DNA of 43,527 nucleotides from Candidatus Melainabacteria bacterium. Its GTDB lineage: Bacteria > Cyanobacteriota > Vampirovibrionia > Obscuribacterales > Obscuribacteraceae. Under the pieces are notes generated by a model. That model saw only the letters and a list, made by a program, of their open reading frames with translations. It was not told the DNA's origin and searched no databases. Location of the stretch: the NCBI GenBank assembly GCA_003151275.1, contig PLXC01000017.1, positions 1 to 43,527 on the forward strand, read 5' to 3'. Position 1 is the first letter of the stretch. Each line of letters starts with the position of its first letter. This document shows, one piece after another, positions 21,549-30,550 of this stretch. A program made the translations under genes and the position numbers.

Positions 21549-24401
21549 TTAATCGAGTTCCAACCGAATCGTCACTAGTTCATTCTTACCGGGTAGCAAA
21601 GCAATGCGACTAGAGATCGTCCCCTCACTGCGCTCAACTACTAATTCCTCGATTGGGTCTTGATTTAACTTGCAGAGGAAAGCCGCCCGCACAGGCAAAT
21701 GAAGGCTGAGTCCAAAATCCTGCAAAGAGTCTGTAACGTTGAGCAGGCGAAGGTAAAGGCTGTGCTCATAGATGTATGCGGATAGCAACCTCACCGCCGG
21801 ATTCTCGATATGAAGAAGAGATGAAATTCGCTCATTCCATGAACTATGTGACAGCGCCGCGCGGAAACGCCCTTCGAATAACTCTGCAAGCTTGTAGACC
21901 TGAATCAATTGGGCTTCGGACAATGAATCCGTAAAGATCCCGCCGCGCACCGGGGCGAGTGGTGACCAAGCGTAACTCGCTCGGTTCAGACCGAGACAGT
22001 TTCCTTCGGGCGTTGGCACACCGGGACCTGCACCACCGCCTCGAGTTTGCAATCGTGACCGTGAAAGGTGCGAAAACGCACGCAAGAGAGTAATCGTCAC
22101 ATTAGAGCCATCCAAGCCATATTCAGGCAGCCCGGCGTTGAAGAAAGCTTGACCGTTGGCAACAAAAAATCGCTGACATGGCAATCGGAGCAAGGGAGCC
22201 TCAGTGCCCTTTGCGACAGGCAGACTCATCTTCAAGTGAGGGCGCTCTCGCTTCACTACACTGAAGTGGTTTTCGGCGAAACTGATCTGCACATCCAACT
22301 CCGTGTCCAGCAGCACTTCTAGTCGATGATCGGCGGATTTGTTTTCCCATTCCGTATCAAAAAATACGATTGGAACTCCACGTCGCAAGGAAACCTCGGT
22401 CTTAAATTTGTGAAGCACCGTTTTGTTTGAGCGAATAAAGGCAGAAGGGCCATCAGGGAACCCGTCGGTCATGGCGGACTTGGTTACTTCTTCGGCATTG
22501 ATCGGAATCTTCATCTCGTAGTCAATCAATAAAGATCCGACTAGTGGACCGAGCAGACCTAGACGAACTCCGGTGATCTTAGCAATCAACGGTTTATCAC
22601 CTGGAAGAGGATCAAAGTTGTATGAATCACCACAATCAGCCACATCTCGAAAAGTGTGACCCAAGCGATACATGCGTGACCGACGCCGGGTCTCGTGACT
22701 GATAACAACCAGCGTACCGTCTGGTTCAATTTCCACCGAAAGGAACTCGTTGCTGATTCGGCGAGCATCTGTGCTAACAAATTCACGAACGCGTTTGATG
22801 TGCTCGACCTTTTTGTTCAGTGGTCGAACAGGTTTAGTGGAAGCACTCTGGGTCCAATTGACAGTCTTGCCGCCGAACGCTGGTAAATTGTCGGACCAGA
22901 GCCAGCCGTGATGAACGTTTACGGTTTTGACTACGGGTTCGTTGCCAGACCCAGAAAAAATTTCAACACTCTTTTCGGACGCAACAATTTGAATGTCTGC
23001 GCGTTCTGGATCTTCTAGCATTGGTTCGCCGACGGCATCTTCATCAGTAGCCCAAACAAACGGAATTGGTGAAACAAGAGCTTCGCCTGACGTATTAAAA
23101 AACGAAATCCGATCCGGCACCTGAGCCGGGTCGATGATCGGCAGCGAGCGAGCAGCTGATAGCACGGCAGACGCACCCGATGGCGACGCGACAGCACGAG
23201 CAGCTTCTGCATCTAAGGCGTTCAGTAACTCGTGTAGTTTGACCGTGCGGGTTTGCATTTCGCGATGAACGGAATCAATGCTGCAACCGCATATGCTGTC
23301 ATGCGGATGATTTTTCAACAATTGTTTCCAGGCATGCCTGAGTTCGTATGCGGGATAATCTGCAATTTTCAAAACATAGAGAATCGAGTGCATAGGTTCC
23401 GATAAATCAACCAATCGATGCTCGGCAATATGGTTCTCGCGCTTTAGGTAAAGCCTGCTGGAGAGCACACCTTGCAACAGATATGCACGCTCGAATAGCA
23501 AAGCGGCGCTGTTGTCTCGCAACTCCCCTTCAACCACGGGAAGCAAATCCACGTTGATAGCGTCCTTTAGTTTTTTACTAAAATCGGCAAGGGTAATTGG
23601 CACCACTTGCAGTGCACGATCGACGACCGCCACATCTCCAACACTCAAGTTGGTTTTGGCACTAGCAGCCTTGCCACTCGTAACTACAGCCAGCCGAGCA
23701 AGTAGTTTCTCCATGTCTTTGGGAGGCGCCATGTGATCCGCGCCCACTGGTATCAAGGCGCCATCTATCTGTCGACAGTAATGCGAATCATTTGGTGGCA
23801 GCCATTTACCAACATGTTCCAACAAGTCAGTATCTTTGTCGGCGTTGTGGAAAGCAACATCATAATATCCACGCGAAAGATGGTAAGCCAAAACGCTGCT
23901 GCCGTCGTTGCTTTGCCAGAGAAACGCCGGTCCTGAATCAAGCTTAGGTACGCCGCGCCAAACGTAGGCGCAATCGATATCAAAGCCTTTAAGAATGCGC
24001 GGCAAGTCAGCGCTATGTCCGAAAGTATCCGGGCAATATCCGATCATCGCCGGATCACCATACATCGCCGTCACTTCAATTCCGACTTGCAAATTGCGGA
24101 TCAGACTTTCACCCCGAACCAGCATCTGATCAGCCAATACATACCAGGGTCCCGCCGAGAGCGTGTATTGAGCCATCAAATCCCTGATCGGCAAATAGAG
24201 CGACGGATCTACTTCGAACACATCTTCAAGCACGCTTGCCTGTCCATCCAAAAGAAAGTTAGGCAATTCACCGGAGTTCAATCCGTCGATCACAGATCGC
24301 ACGACTGAAACAAGCCGAGCTCGATAAACTTCAAAAGGCAAATACCACTCGCGATCCCAGTGTGTATGCAGAAAGAGATAAGCGGTCGATTGCTGAGTCA
24401 T
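21549..24401 (-). CDS. GH38 alpha-mannosidase-family glycosidase
   Basis: 950 residues. Glycoside hydrolase family 38 enzymes release alpha-mannosyl residues; bacterial members include mannosylglycerate hydrolases. The zinc-site motif HTHWDREWY (12-20) and the nucleophile Asp125 in CPDTFGHS are present, as is NHPHDSICGCSIDSVHREM (about 375-393), a typical conserved block. The C-terminal beta-sandwich domains are complete. There is no signal peptide, so it is probably cytoplasmic. The ATG at 24401 starts one base after the TGA of the sugar isomerase-like gene, so the two are co-translated. Confidence 0.93.
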   Translation of the reverse strand: MTQQSTAYLFLHTHWDREWYLPFEVYRARLVSVVRSVIDGLNSGELPNFLLDGQASVLEDVFEVDPSLYLPIRDLMAQYTLSAGPWYVLADQMLVRGESLIRNLQVGIEVTAMYGDPAMIGYCPDTFGHSADLPRILKGFDIDCAYVWRGVPKLDSGPAFLWQSNDGSSVLAYHLSRGYYDVAFHNADKDTDLLEHVGKWLPPNDSHYCRQIDGALIPVGADHMAPPKDMEKLLARLAVVTSGKAASAKTNLSVGDVAVVDRALQVVPITLADFSKKLKDAINVDLLPVVEGELRDNSAALLFERAYLLQGVLSSRLYLKRENHIAEHRLVDLSEPMHSILYVLKIADYPAYELRHAWKQLLKNHPHDSICGCSIDSVHREMQTRTVKLHELLNALDAEAARAVASPSGASAVLSAARSLPIIDPAQVPDRISFFNTSGEALVSPIPFVWATDEDAVGEPMLEDPERADIQIVASEKSVEIFSGSGNEPVVKTVNVHHGWLWSDNLPAFGGKTVNWTQSASTKPVRPLNKKVEHIKRVREFVSTDARRISNEFLSVEIEPDGTLVVISHETRRRSRMYRLGHTFRDVADCGDSYNFDPLPGDKPLIAKITGVRLGLLGPLVGSLLIDYEMKIPINAEEVTKSAMTDGFPDGPSAFIRSNKTVLHKFKTEVSLRRGVPIVFFDTEWENKSADHRLEVLLDTELDVQISFAENHFSVVKRERPHLKMSLPVAKGTEAPLLRLPCQRFFVANGQAFFNAGLPEYGLDGSNVTITLLRAFSHLSRSRLQTRGGGAGPGVPTPEGNCLGLNRASYAWSPLAPVRGGIFTDSLSEAQLIQVYKLAELFEGRFRAALSHSSWNERISSLLHIENPAVRLLSAYIYEHSLYLRLLNVTDSLQDFGLSLHLPVRAAFLCKLNQDPIEELVVERSEGTISSRIALLPGKNELVTIRLELD

Positions 24402-24402
24402 A

Positions 24403-25275
24403 TCAACCCCTGACGAATGGTGCCAATTTCTTCAAACTGGTATCAAGAGCCTTTTCCAATTCTTCATGTTCACTTGAGACAAATTCGTCATCCAAATGAA
24501 CTGAAATGGTGCCGCTGAAATCGTAAAGCTTGAGCGCTTCGATGAGCTGCCCCCAATCTACTTGCCCCTTACCAGGCATCCTATATCGCCACCACAATGG
24601 ACCGTACATGCCGCTATCAACAAGCAAGTCACGATTAATTTCGATGTCGTGCGCTTCAACATGATCGATGGCAGCTGCCACTCCTGAGAGCACACGCAAA
24701 TAATCAATACCAAGCCAAACACAGTCTGCTGGTGAAAAACTCAAACTTAGGCTGGGACAAGCCGAAACCAAATCTCGCCAATCCTGCGGCTCCATTGCGC
24801 GCCATTTCTTTAGCGAAACGCCTCGAAAATCTTGCGGCGTGGACAACCTTAAAAGAGGTTTGGCACCATGCTTTGCTAACGCTTCGCTTACCGCAGTCAG
24901 GCATTCCTCGACCAGCGGGAGCCAATCATCGTCGTCGCTGGGCATCAATGAAAACGCAAGCCGCGGACAACCAAGCACCTCAGCCACCTGTGCGAGTTTC
25001 GTCATCATAGGCAAAAATTGTTTAACGGATTTCTTGTCGTCAGGCCGGACGCAGTAGTCAAGGTTCAGGCAGGCAAACTCGACGCCTTTTTCTTGGCTTA
25101 ACTCAGCAACGGAACGCAGAGATTTCTTCTCACTCGCGTCCAGCGCTTTAGGCGCCTTACCAGTGGCAAAAGGCGCAAATGAATACTCTACGGCAGGCAG
25201 TCCGCGGGACGAAGCTAGCTCTATAGCACCGTCAAGACCGCTACCGAATCTGGTGGCATCAAAACAAAGCCGCAT
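24403..25275 (-). CDS. Sugar phosphate isomerase/epimerase-like TIM barrel protein
   Basis: 290 residues of the xylose isomerase-like TIM barrel (AP endonuclease 2) superfamily. It starts MRLCFDATRFGSGLDGAIELA, with later strand ends VEFACLNLDYC, AIDHVEAHDIEINR and DFSGTISVHLDDEF. Metal-binding acidic and His residues (HVEAHDIE, SVHLDDE) are plausible ligands. It is translationally coupled to the GH38 gene, suggesting it processes a sugar released by that enzyme. The substrate cannot be told from sequence. Confidence 0.8.
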   Translation of the reverse strand: MRLCFDATRFGSGLDGAIELASSRGLPAVEYSFAPFATGKAPKALDASEKKSLRSVAELSQEKGVEFACLNLDYCVRPDDKKSVKQFLPMMTKLAQVAEVLGCPRLAFSLMPSDDDDWLPLVEECLTAVSEALAKHGAKPLLRLSTPQDFRGVSLKKWRAMEPQDWRDLVSACPSLSLSFSPADCVWLGIDYLRVLSGVAAAIDHVEAHDIEINRDLLVDSGMYGPLWWRYRMPGKGQVDWGQLIEALKLYDFSGTISVHLDDEFVSSEHEELEKALDTSLKKLAPFVRG

Positions 25276-25312
25276 GGCTCAAAGTTTAGCATAAGCCTTG
25301 GCAGTGATTTGG

Positions 25313-25402
25313 ATGCCGGCAAGGATGCCGGCGCTCCCAGGCGCTCCCAGGCTTCTTCTTAAAGCTAGATGCTGGTCAAGTGTATGTTAGATGCCGGCTC
25401 GC
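25313..25402. repeat. Cluster of GATGCCGGC / GCTCCCAGG repeats
   Basis: GATGCCGGC occurs three times (about 25313, 25323, 25390) and GCGCTCCCAGG twice in tandem (about 25331-25351). The composite GATGCCGGCGCTCCCAGG is repeated in reverse orientation at 16383-16402. The cluster fills the gap between the TIM barrel gene and the PDZ gene. Confidence 0.6.
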
Positions 25403-25490
25403 ACCTTCAAAAAGGCATGTCGCCTTTGTTAGAAAAACGCGTTTTTTTCCCACAAAATCCCACTGCGTCGACGTTACAGGCGCACCCAAC

Positions 25491-26213
25491 CTAAATGCTC
25501 ATTAGATAGTCGCGTCTTACGGAAGGATCAGGGATGTCGTTGAAGTCCATTCTATTCATTGTTTTAGGCACAAAATCCCCATTGCGCAGCACCGACACAG
25601 TAACTGGGGTATCAGGCGTGCCAACGATCATGGCGTAAACCTCTTCTTTAGTTAGACCTGAGGTTGGGATGCCGTCGACTGCAACGATGATGTCATTGTT
25701 TTTCAATCCTGCCATTTGGGCTGGAGTGCCGGGGAAGACGCGATTGATCGTAGGCGGGAGACCAAATCCCAAGACAAATTTGACCCCGATAATGCCGATA
25801 CCGTTTTGAATGACGGGATTGAAAGTCGGTGCCGCTTTGATTTTGGCTTTAAATAGCTTATTAAGGATGCCGCTCTTGCCGGTTCCAGCTGTCAATTTGC
25901 TATCCCGGTCTTGCAACTTAGCAGAGTTGTTAGCGGCACTCGATTGAAGCTTTATGCTCCTAGGTACGATAGCTTCGTGATGGAAGATTCCACCTTTGAG
26001 AGTTTTCCTGACGCTGGATGTGTCCAACTTAGGCACATCCATTTTCAAAACGCTGTCTCCGTCTGAGGTCTGCGCAGAAATGGCGGAACCTAACGGCGCC
26101 AGCAGGGCAAGAAGCAAGCCCAGCCAAGCAATGCGGCGCCTTGTTGACAATTGGCGGCGGGGAAAAGGAGAAATTTCCACTGGGTACGGCTGCTGCTTCA
26201 TATTTGAGACCAT
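25491..26213 (-). CDS. Membrane-anchored or secreted PDZ protein
   Basis: 240 residues. An N-terminal basic stretch is followed by a hydrophobic segment (IAWLGLLLALLAPLGSAISA, about 29-48) serving as signal peptide or anchor. About 50-135 is low-complexity. A PDZ domain covers about 145-215 (FGLPPTINRVFPGTPAQMAGLKNNDIIVAVDGIPTSGLT, carboxylate loop GFGLP). No protease domain is present. AGAAGG lies seven bases before the ATG at 26213; a second ATG at 26201 is possible. It is divergent from mdh. Confidence 0.82.
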   Translation of the reverse strand: MVSNMKQQPYPVEISPFPRRQLSTRRRIAWLGLLLALLAPLGSAISAQTSDGDSVLKMDVPKLDTSSVRKTLKGGIFHHEAIVPRSIKLQSSAANNSAKLQDRDSKLTAGTGKSGILNKLFKAKIKAAPTFNPVIQNGIGIIGVKFVLGFGLPPTINRVFPGTPAQMAGLKNNDIIVAVDGIPTSGLTKEEVYAMIVGTPDTPVTVSVLRNGDFVPKTMNRMDFNDIPDPSVRRDYLMSI

Positions 26214-26449
26214 CCTTCAACCTTCTCGACGTAAACGCCGTGGCGAAGATTCGGGCTAGACAAAAAATAGTTCCTTTAATCCAGCATATCCAATATTTTC
26301 CCAATCCACACAGGGTTTTCACCGAACTTGACTATTTTTCCGCCAGACTGAACTAAATGCTTAAGCAAACAGGGACTCAAGCTTTAGCCATGTTACGCTT
26401 TGCCAATATCGCCGCACGAGAGCAGGCCCAAGGGCCAGGAGGTTTTGTC

Positions 26450-27388
26450 GTGAACAAAGTTACTGTAGTGGGGTCCGGGTTTGTCGGCGCCACTGTCGCA
26501 CAATATGTGGCTGACAAAGATCTAGCCGATGTCGTTGTTGTGGACATCCTCGAGGGTATTCCACAAGGTAAAACCCTGGATATGATGCAAGCCGCGCCGA
26601 TTAACGGCCATGACTGCAATTTGATTGGAACCAATGATTACGCCGACACCAAAAACTCCGATATCGTCGTTATTACAGCTGGAATCGCCCGCAAGCCGGG
26701 AATGACGCGCGACGATTTGCTGAAAATCAACGCCAATATCGTCAAGGAAGTGGCCGAAAAAACCGTAAAGCTTTCCCCTGATGCCATCTTCATCTGTGTC
26801 ACCAATCCTCTTGACGTGATGACGTACCTGACCTGGAAGACCACCAAGTTGCCTACCAGCCGCGTCATCGGAATGGCTGGAGTGCTGGACAGTGCTCGCT
26901 TCCAAGCTTTCATCGGCATGGAACTTGGTTACTCGGTTGAAGACATCAAAGCCATGGTTCTAGGCGGTCACGGCGATTTGATGGTGCCGTTTCCACGCTT
27001 TTCTTCGGTCAATGGCGTGCCGATTACCGAATTGCTGTCGCCAGAGCGCATTCAAGCATTGGTTGCCAGAACTCGCGACGGCGGTGCTGAAATTGTCAAA
27101 TTGCTCCAATCTGGCAGCGCTTATTACGCTCCAGGAGCTTCGGTTGCTCACATGGTCGAAGCGATCTTGAAAGACAAGAATCGCCTTTTGCCTTGCGCAG
27201 TTTATGCCGATGGCGAATATGGCTTGAAAGACGTATACGTGGGACTACCAGCAGTTTTGGGTCGTGAAGGCATGAAGAAGATTGTCGAACTTAAGCTGAC
27301 TGCCGAAGAGCTGGCCGCTCTGAAGAAGTCAGCTGATTCGATCAAGGAAAACATCGATCAGATGAACAAGCTTCTGGTCGCTGTCTAG
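26450..27388 (+). CDS. mdh: Malate dehydrogenase
   Basis: 312 residues. It interconverts malate and oxaloacetate with NAD. The NAD site is VTVVGSGFVGATVAQYVADK with an acidic strand end VVDI. Catalytic residues follow: Arg in ARKPGMTRDDLL, Asn in CVTNPLDVMT, Asp/Arg in GVLDSARFQ, His in LGGHGDLMVP. MTRDD at the substrate loop marks malate rather than lactate specificity. I start at the GTG 26450 because AGGAGG lies seven bases before it; the ATG at 26357 would add 31 unusual residues. Confidence 0.95.
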   Translation: MNKVTVVGSGFVGATVAQYVADKDLADVVVVDILEGIPQGKTLDMMQAAPINGHDCNLIGTNDYADTKNSDIVVITAGIARKPGMTRDDLLKINANIVKEVAEKTVKLSPDAIFICVTNPLDVMTYLTWKTTKLPTSRVIGMAGVLDSARFQAFIGMELGYSVEDIKAMVLGGHGDLMVPFPRFSSVNGVPITELLSPERIQALVARTRDGGAEIVKLLQSGSAYYAPGASVAHMVEAILKDKNRLLPCAVYADGEYGLKDVYVGLPAVLGREGMKKIVELKLTAEELAALKKSADSIKENIDQMNKLLVAV

Positions 27389-27399
27389 AAACGCCAAGC

Positions 27400-27446
27400 G
27401 CAGCAAGGTCCCAGCCCTGTATAATGTGTGTTTGGGATCTTGCTGC
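27400..27446 (+). other. Large hairpin between mdh and the SnoaL-like gene
   Basis: GCAGCAAGGTCCCA (27400-27413) pairs with TGGGATCTTGCTGC (27433-27446): 14 pairs with one G-U. The 19-nt loop contains TATAAT (27420-27425). No T run follows, so it is not a classic terminator. It could stabilise the mdh 3' end or form around a promoter for the next gene, although no good -35 is seen. Confidence 0.55.
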
Positions 27447-27497
27447 ACTCAGGTCGGATTGTTTGACCAACGAGCACGAATTGGAGAAGAGAAGAGC

Positions 27498-28697
27498 ATG
27501 CGGATAAGTCCGATCAAACGTTACCGGCGGGCACCACATGTGGTTGCATCGCTACTGATGGCATCATTTTTTGCTCTTCCATCTCAGGCAATCGAAACAT
27601 CTACCGTCGTCACCACCCCTGGTGCTGCTGCCAACGCTAACGACTTCACACTCGATCCGGATCTTAAAGAGCACGAGAAAGAACGCAAAGAAATTGAAGG
27701 ACTGCTGAGCAACATCGAAGCCCAGTGGAACGCGCATAATCTGGACAGTGTAATGAGCAATTACGCTGATGACTACATCAACAACGATGGGCTGGACAAA
27801 AAAGCCGTATCCAAGCTTACAGAAGATTTCTGGAAAACATATCCTGACGCCAAGTCTTCTTCGAAGACTAAATCAATTCGGATAGAAGGAAATTTTGCCA
27901 CTGTCGAATCTCGCGACATGGCAGTGGGCAGTACAGCAAAAGAGATGCCCGGTATCAATACCAAGGGTGATCTGAATTCAATATCTGAAGGACAGCTATA
28001 CATCAAGAAAATTGGCGGCAACTGGAGAATCATTGGTGACCGCATCGACTATGAAAAAGTGCGGGTCGCTTTTGGCCTGGCAAAAACTTTGAACGCTTCA
28101 TTTTCCGCACCAGAGCAAGTGAAATCTGGAAGGCAATACTCGGCGAAACTCGAGTTGAATTTACCGACCGGTTTAACGGCAGTGGGCTCGATTACGAGCC
28201 AGCCGCTAGAGTATCCACAACCTCAGCCGACGGACGCATGGCGACCATTAGACGGAACGATCTTAGAGCGGATCATGGGTGCGAATACCAATAATCGCAA
28301 TGAATTATTGATGGCCACAATTGGCATAACCAATTCAAGTCGCAACAACCTCATGGGCATTACATTTTTGACAAGACGATTGAACGTGGTGCCCAACGTT
28401 GATGAGCATCTCGATAAAATAATTACTGCTGAAAAATCAGTGGATAAAGCTGTTGAGAAAGTGGAAAAAACAACCACTCCGCATGGTAGTTTGCTGAAAA
28501 AGGAATCGGTAGAGAAGATCAAGCAAGGCTCTGAATCTGTCGAGAAGAGCATCAAAGAACCGGCAAGCAAGCCAATCTTACACGATGAGCTGCCAGCGAA
28601 AGATCAACTCAACGAGCAAACAGGTAAGCCGAAAACGCCTGTTGATCACTTGACGCCAGTAAAAGAAGACGAGCATCATCCTGACCCTTCCAAGTAA
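27498..28697 (+). CDS. Secreted SnoaL/NTF2-like protein
   Basis: 399 residues. Residues 1-32 are a signal peptide (MRISPIKRYRRAPHVVASLLMASFFALPSQA). About 60-165 resembles a SnoaL/NTF2-like cone fold: EGLLSNIEAQWNAHNLDSVMSNYADDY, then IRIEGNFATVESRD and IKKIGGNWRIIGDRIDYEKV. About 170-300 is a beta-rich region of unknown family. The last 100 residues are Lys/Glu-rich and disordered. I choose the ATG at 27498, preceded by a purine-rich site; the longer frame lacks a signal peptide at its start. lspA begins three bases after the stop. Confidence 0.82.
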   Translation: MRISPIKRYRRAPHVVASLLMASFFALPSQAIETSTVVTTPGAAANANDFTLDPDLKEHEKERKEIEGLLSNIEAQWNAHNLDSVMSNYADDYINNDGLDKKAVSKLTEDFWKTYPDAKSSSKTKSIRIEGNFATVESRDMAVGSTAKEMPGINTKGDLNSISEGQLYIKKIGGNWRIIGDRIDYEKVRVAFGLAKTLNASFSAPEQVKSGRQYSAKLELNLPTGLTAVGSITSQPLEYPQPQPTDAWRPLDGTILERIMGANTNNRNELLMATIGITNSSRNNLMGITFLTRRLNVVPNVDEHLDKIITAEKSVDKAVEKVEKTTTPHGSLLKKESVEKIKQGSESVEKSIKEPASKPILHDELPAKDQLNEQTGKPKTPVDHLTPVKEDEHHPDPSK

Positions 28698-28700
28698 GGC

Positions 28701-29249
28701 ATGAAGTCGGCAGAGAAGTCCAGCTCAAACAAGTGGATCATTCCTCTTACAGCGACGCTTTGCTTAGTGGTAGACGCACTGACTAAAGAGTGGGCACGCA
28801 CTGAACTTGTGGTCGGTGAGCCGATGCCATTCATCCCAGGTTTGATGAGATTCTTTGTCACGCACAATACTGGAGCAGCCTTCAGTCTTGGTGCCAGCAA
28901 TGGTTATTTAATGACCGCGCTGGCCAGCGTGGTGACACTAGCTTTAGTGGCATGGATGTTAAAGCGTGAATCCGCTCTGGTATCAAATGTGGAGCGGGTT
29001 GGTTTAGGTTTCTTGTTCGGCGGTGCTTGCGGAAACCTTTTGGATCGCTTTACCCAAGGCAAAGTGACCGACTTTATGGAATTTACGTTCATAAATTTTC
29101 CCGTGTTCAATTGCGCAGACGTCTGCATAGATATCGGCATTGGTTTGATCTTGATCGCGATGATGGCGGAAAATTCGGCGCGACCAAAGCAAGCAGAGGA
29201 AATCCCGGTGCAACAAGAGGGCGCTGCCCAACATGACTATCACGGATGA
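28701..29249 (+). CDS. lspA: Lipoprotein signal peptidase (signal peptidase II)
   Basis: 182 residues. This membrane aspartyl protease removes signal peptides of lipoproteins. Four hydrophobic segments are visible. Conserved boxes: DALTKEW near the first helix, THNTGAAFSLG, GGACGNLLDRFTQGKVTDFMEF with one catalytic Asp, and FNCADVCIDIG with the other. The C-terminal 25 residues are a polar extension. It overlaps rluD by 17 bases and follows the SnoaL-like gene closely, so an operon is likely. The window's cytochrome c lipoprotein (34298-34657) is a plausible substrate. Confidence 0.96.
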   Translation: MKSAEKSSSNKWIIPLTATLCLVVDALTKEWARTELVVGEPMPFIPGLMRFFVTHNTGAAFSLGASNGYLMTALASVVTLALVAWMLKRESALVSNVERVGLGFLFGGACGNLLDRFTQGKVTDFMEFTFINFPVFNCADVCIDIGIGLILIAMMAENSARPKQAEEIPVQQEGAAQHDYHG

Positions 29250-30183
29250 TCCGCTCATTGAGCTGGTGGTGGACAGTGAAAAAGAGTCCGCTGGTATCCG
29301 GTTGGATGTCTATCTGGCGCGCGAAGTTCCAGACCTGAGCAGATCGCGCATTCAAAAAATGATTGAGGACGAAGACATTCTCGTTAACGATCAACCGAGT
29401 AAAGCAAGCTTGAAATTGCACGGTGGCGAGCGCATCACAATCGAGCTGCAAGAGCCAAGGGAACTCGATCTGCAAGCCGAAGACATTCCTCTGAATATAG
29501 TCTATCAAGACGAATATCTCGCCGTAATCAATAAATCAGCAGGCATGGTGACACATCCCGGTGCAGGAATATATACCGGCACTTTGGTTAACGCGCTGCT
29601 CTTTCACATGCGCGGCACCCTTTCCGGCATTTCAGGAACGGTGCGCCCTGGCATTGTGCATCGCTTGGACAAGGATACTTCTGGACTTTTGGTGATTGCA
29701 AAAGAAGACAAATCACACCGCGATCTGGCAGAACAAATAAAGGCTAAAAGCGCTCGTCGCGACTACATCGCTCTTGTTGAAGGGGTGATGAAAATGGATC
29801 AAGGTACGATCGACAAACCGATCGGAAGGCATCCAACCAAACGCAAACAAATGGCAATTGTCACTGAGGGGCGCAAAGCAATCAGTCGCTTTAAAGTCAT
29901 GGAGCGCTTTTCAAAATTCACTCTTGTCAAAGTGATGCTTGAGACGGGTCGCACTCACCAAATTAGAGTTCATATGAGCAGCCTTGGTTATCCAGTCGTG
30001 GGCGACCTGCTATACAATCCGAAATCAACCGGCAACGAGCCTGCGCGCCATAAACTGGGACTAAAAGGACAAGCCCTGCATGCAGCTCAACTGAGTTTCA
30101 CGCACCCGATCACAGGCATGCTGTTAGAATTTGAGGCACCTCTTCCAGAGGACTTTCAAACACTCCTTACACAGCTCACATAA
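29233..30183 (+). CDS. RluA/RluD-family pseudouridine synthase
   Basis: 316 residues. The N-terminal S4 RNA-binding domain (about 18-75, IRLDVYLAREVPDLSRSRIQKMIEDEDILVN) is followed by the catalytic domain with HRLDKDTSGLLVIAK (about 143-157, catalytic Asp) and the conserved RTHQIRVHMSSLGYPVVGD. This layout and length fit RluD, which modifies the helix 69 region of 23S rRNA, but RluC-type specificity cannot be excluded. It starts inside lspA, a common pairing in bacteria. Confidence 0.94.
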   Translation: MTITDDPLIELVVDSEKESAGIRLDVYLAREVPDLSRSRIQKMIEDEDILVNDQPSKASLKLHGGERITIELQEPRELDLQAEDIPLNIVYQDEYLAVINKSAGMVTHPGAGIYTGTLVNALLFHMRGTLSGISGTVRPGIVHRLDKDTSGLLVIAKEDKSHRDLAEQIKAKSARRDYIALVEGVMKMDQGTIDKPIGRHPTKRKQMAIVTEGRKAISRFKVMERFSKFTLVKVMLETGRTHQIRVHMSSLGYPVVGDLLYNPKSTGNEPARHKLGLKGQALHAAQLSFTHPITGMLLEFEAPLPEDFQTLLTQLT

Positions 30184-30187
30184 CCTT

Positions 30188-30550
30188 ATGCAAAGCAAAA
30201 TCTTTTATTATGCGGTTCTTGGTGTCGCTGCAGTCCTCGGCATTGTCGTGATCACGATCGCCGTACAGAACGGACAATCTGTCACGTTCAGCTTGTTTGG
30301 CAGCGCAGTGCCTTTTCCCTTAGGATCAAGCTTGATAGGCGCGTGGCTAGCGGGATTGGTGGGAAGCGTTGCTGTTTGGCAAACAAAGATTCGCCAAGTG
30401 CGCAGCGAGAAGAAACTGCAACAGTGGGACGTTCAGGATCAAAAATTAGCTAAAGAAGTGGCATCGGACGCTGTGAAATTGCTCGAGGCGAAAGTGGCGA
30501 CACTGGAAGTTGCGCTCACCAAGGCACTTGAGAAGAAAAAATCACTCTGA
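30188..30550 (+). CDS. LapA-like small membrane protein (DUF1049 type)
   Basis: 120 residues. There are two hydrophobic segments, about 6-27 (IFYYAVLGVAAVLGIVVITIAV) and about 45-65 (LGSSLIGAWLAGLVGSVAVW), separated by the NGQSVTFSLFG strand typical of LapA-type proteins. A C-terminal coiled coil (about 66-118) follows. The family takes part in envelope or lipopolysaccharide assembly control. The ATG at 30188 is four bases after the rluD stop. The last bases overlap the convergent gene by nine. Confidence 0.78.
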   Translation: MQSKIFYYAVLGVAAVLGIVVITIAVQNGQSVTFSLFGSAVPFPLGSSLIGAWLAGLVGSVAVWQTKIRQVRSEKKLQQWDVQDQKLAKEVASDAVKLLEAKVATLEVALTKALEKKKSL

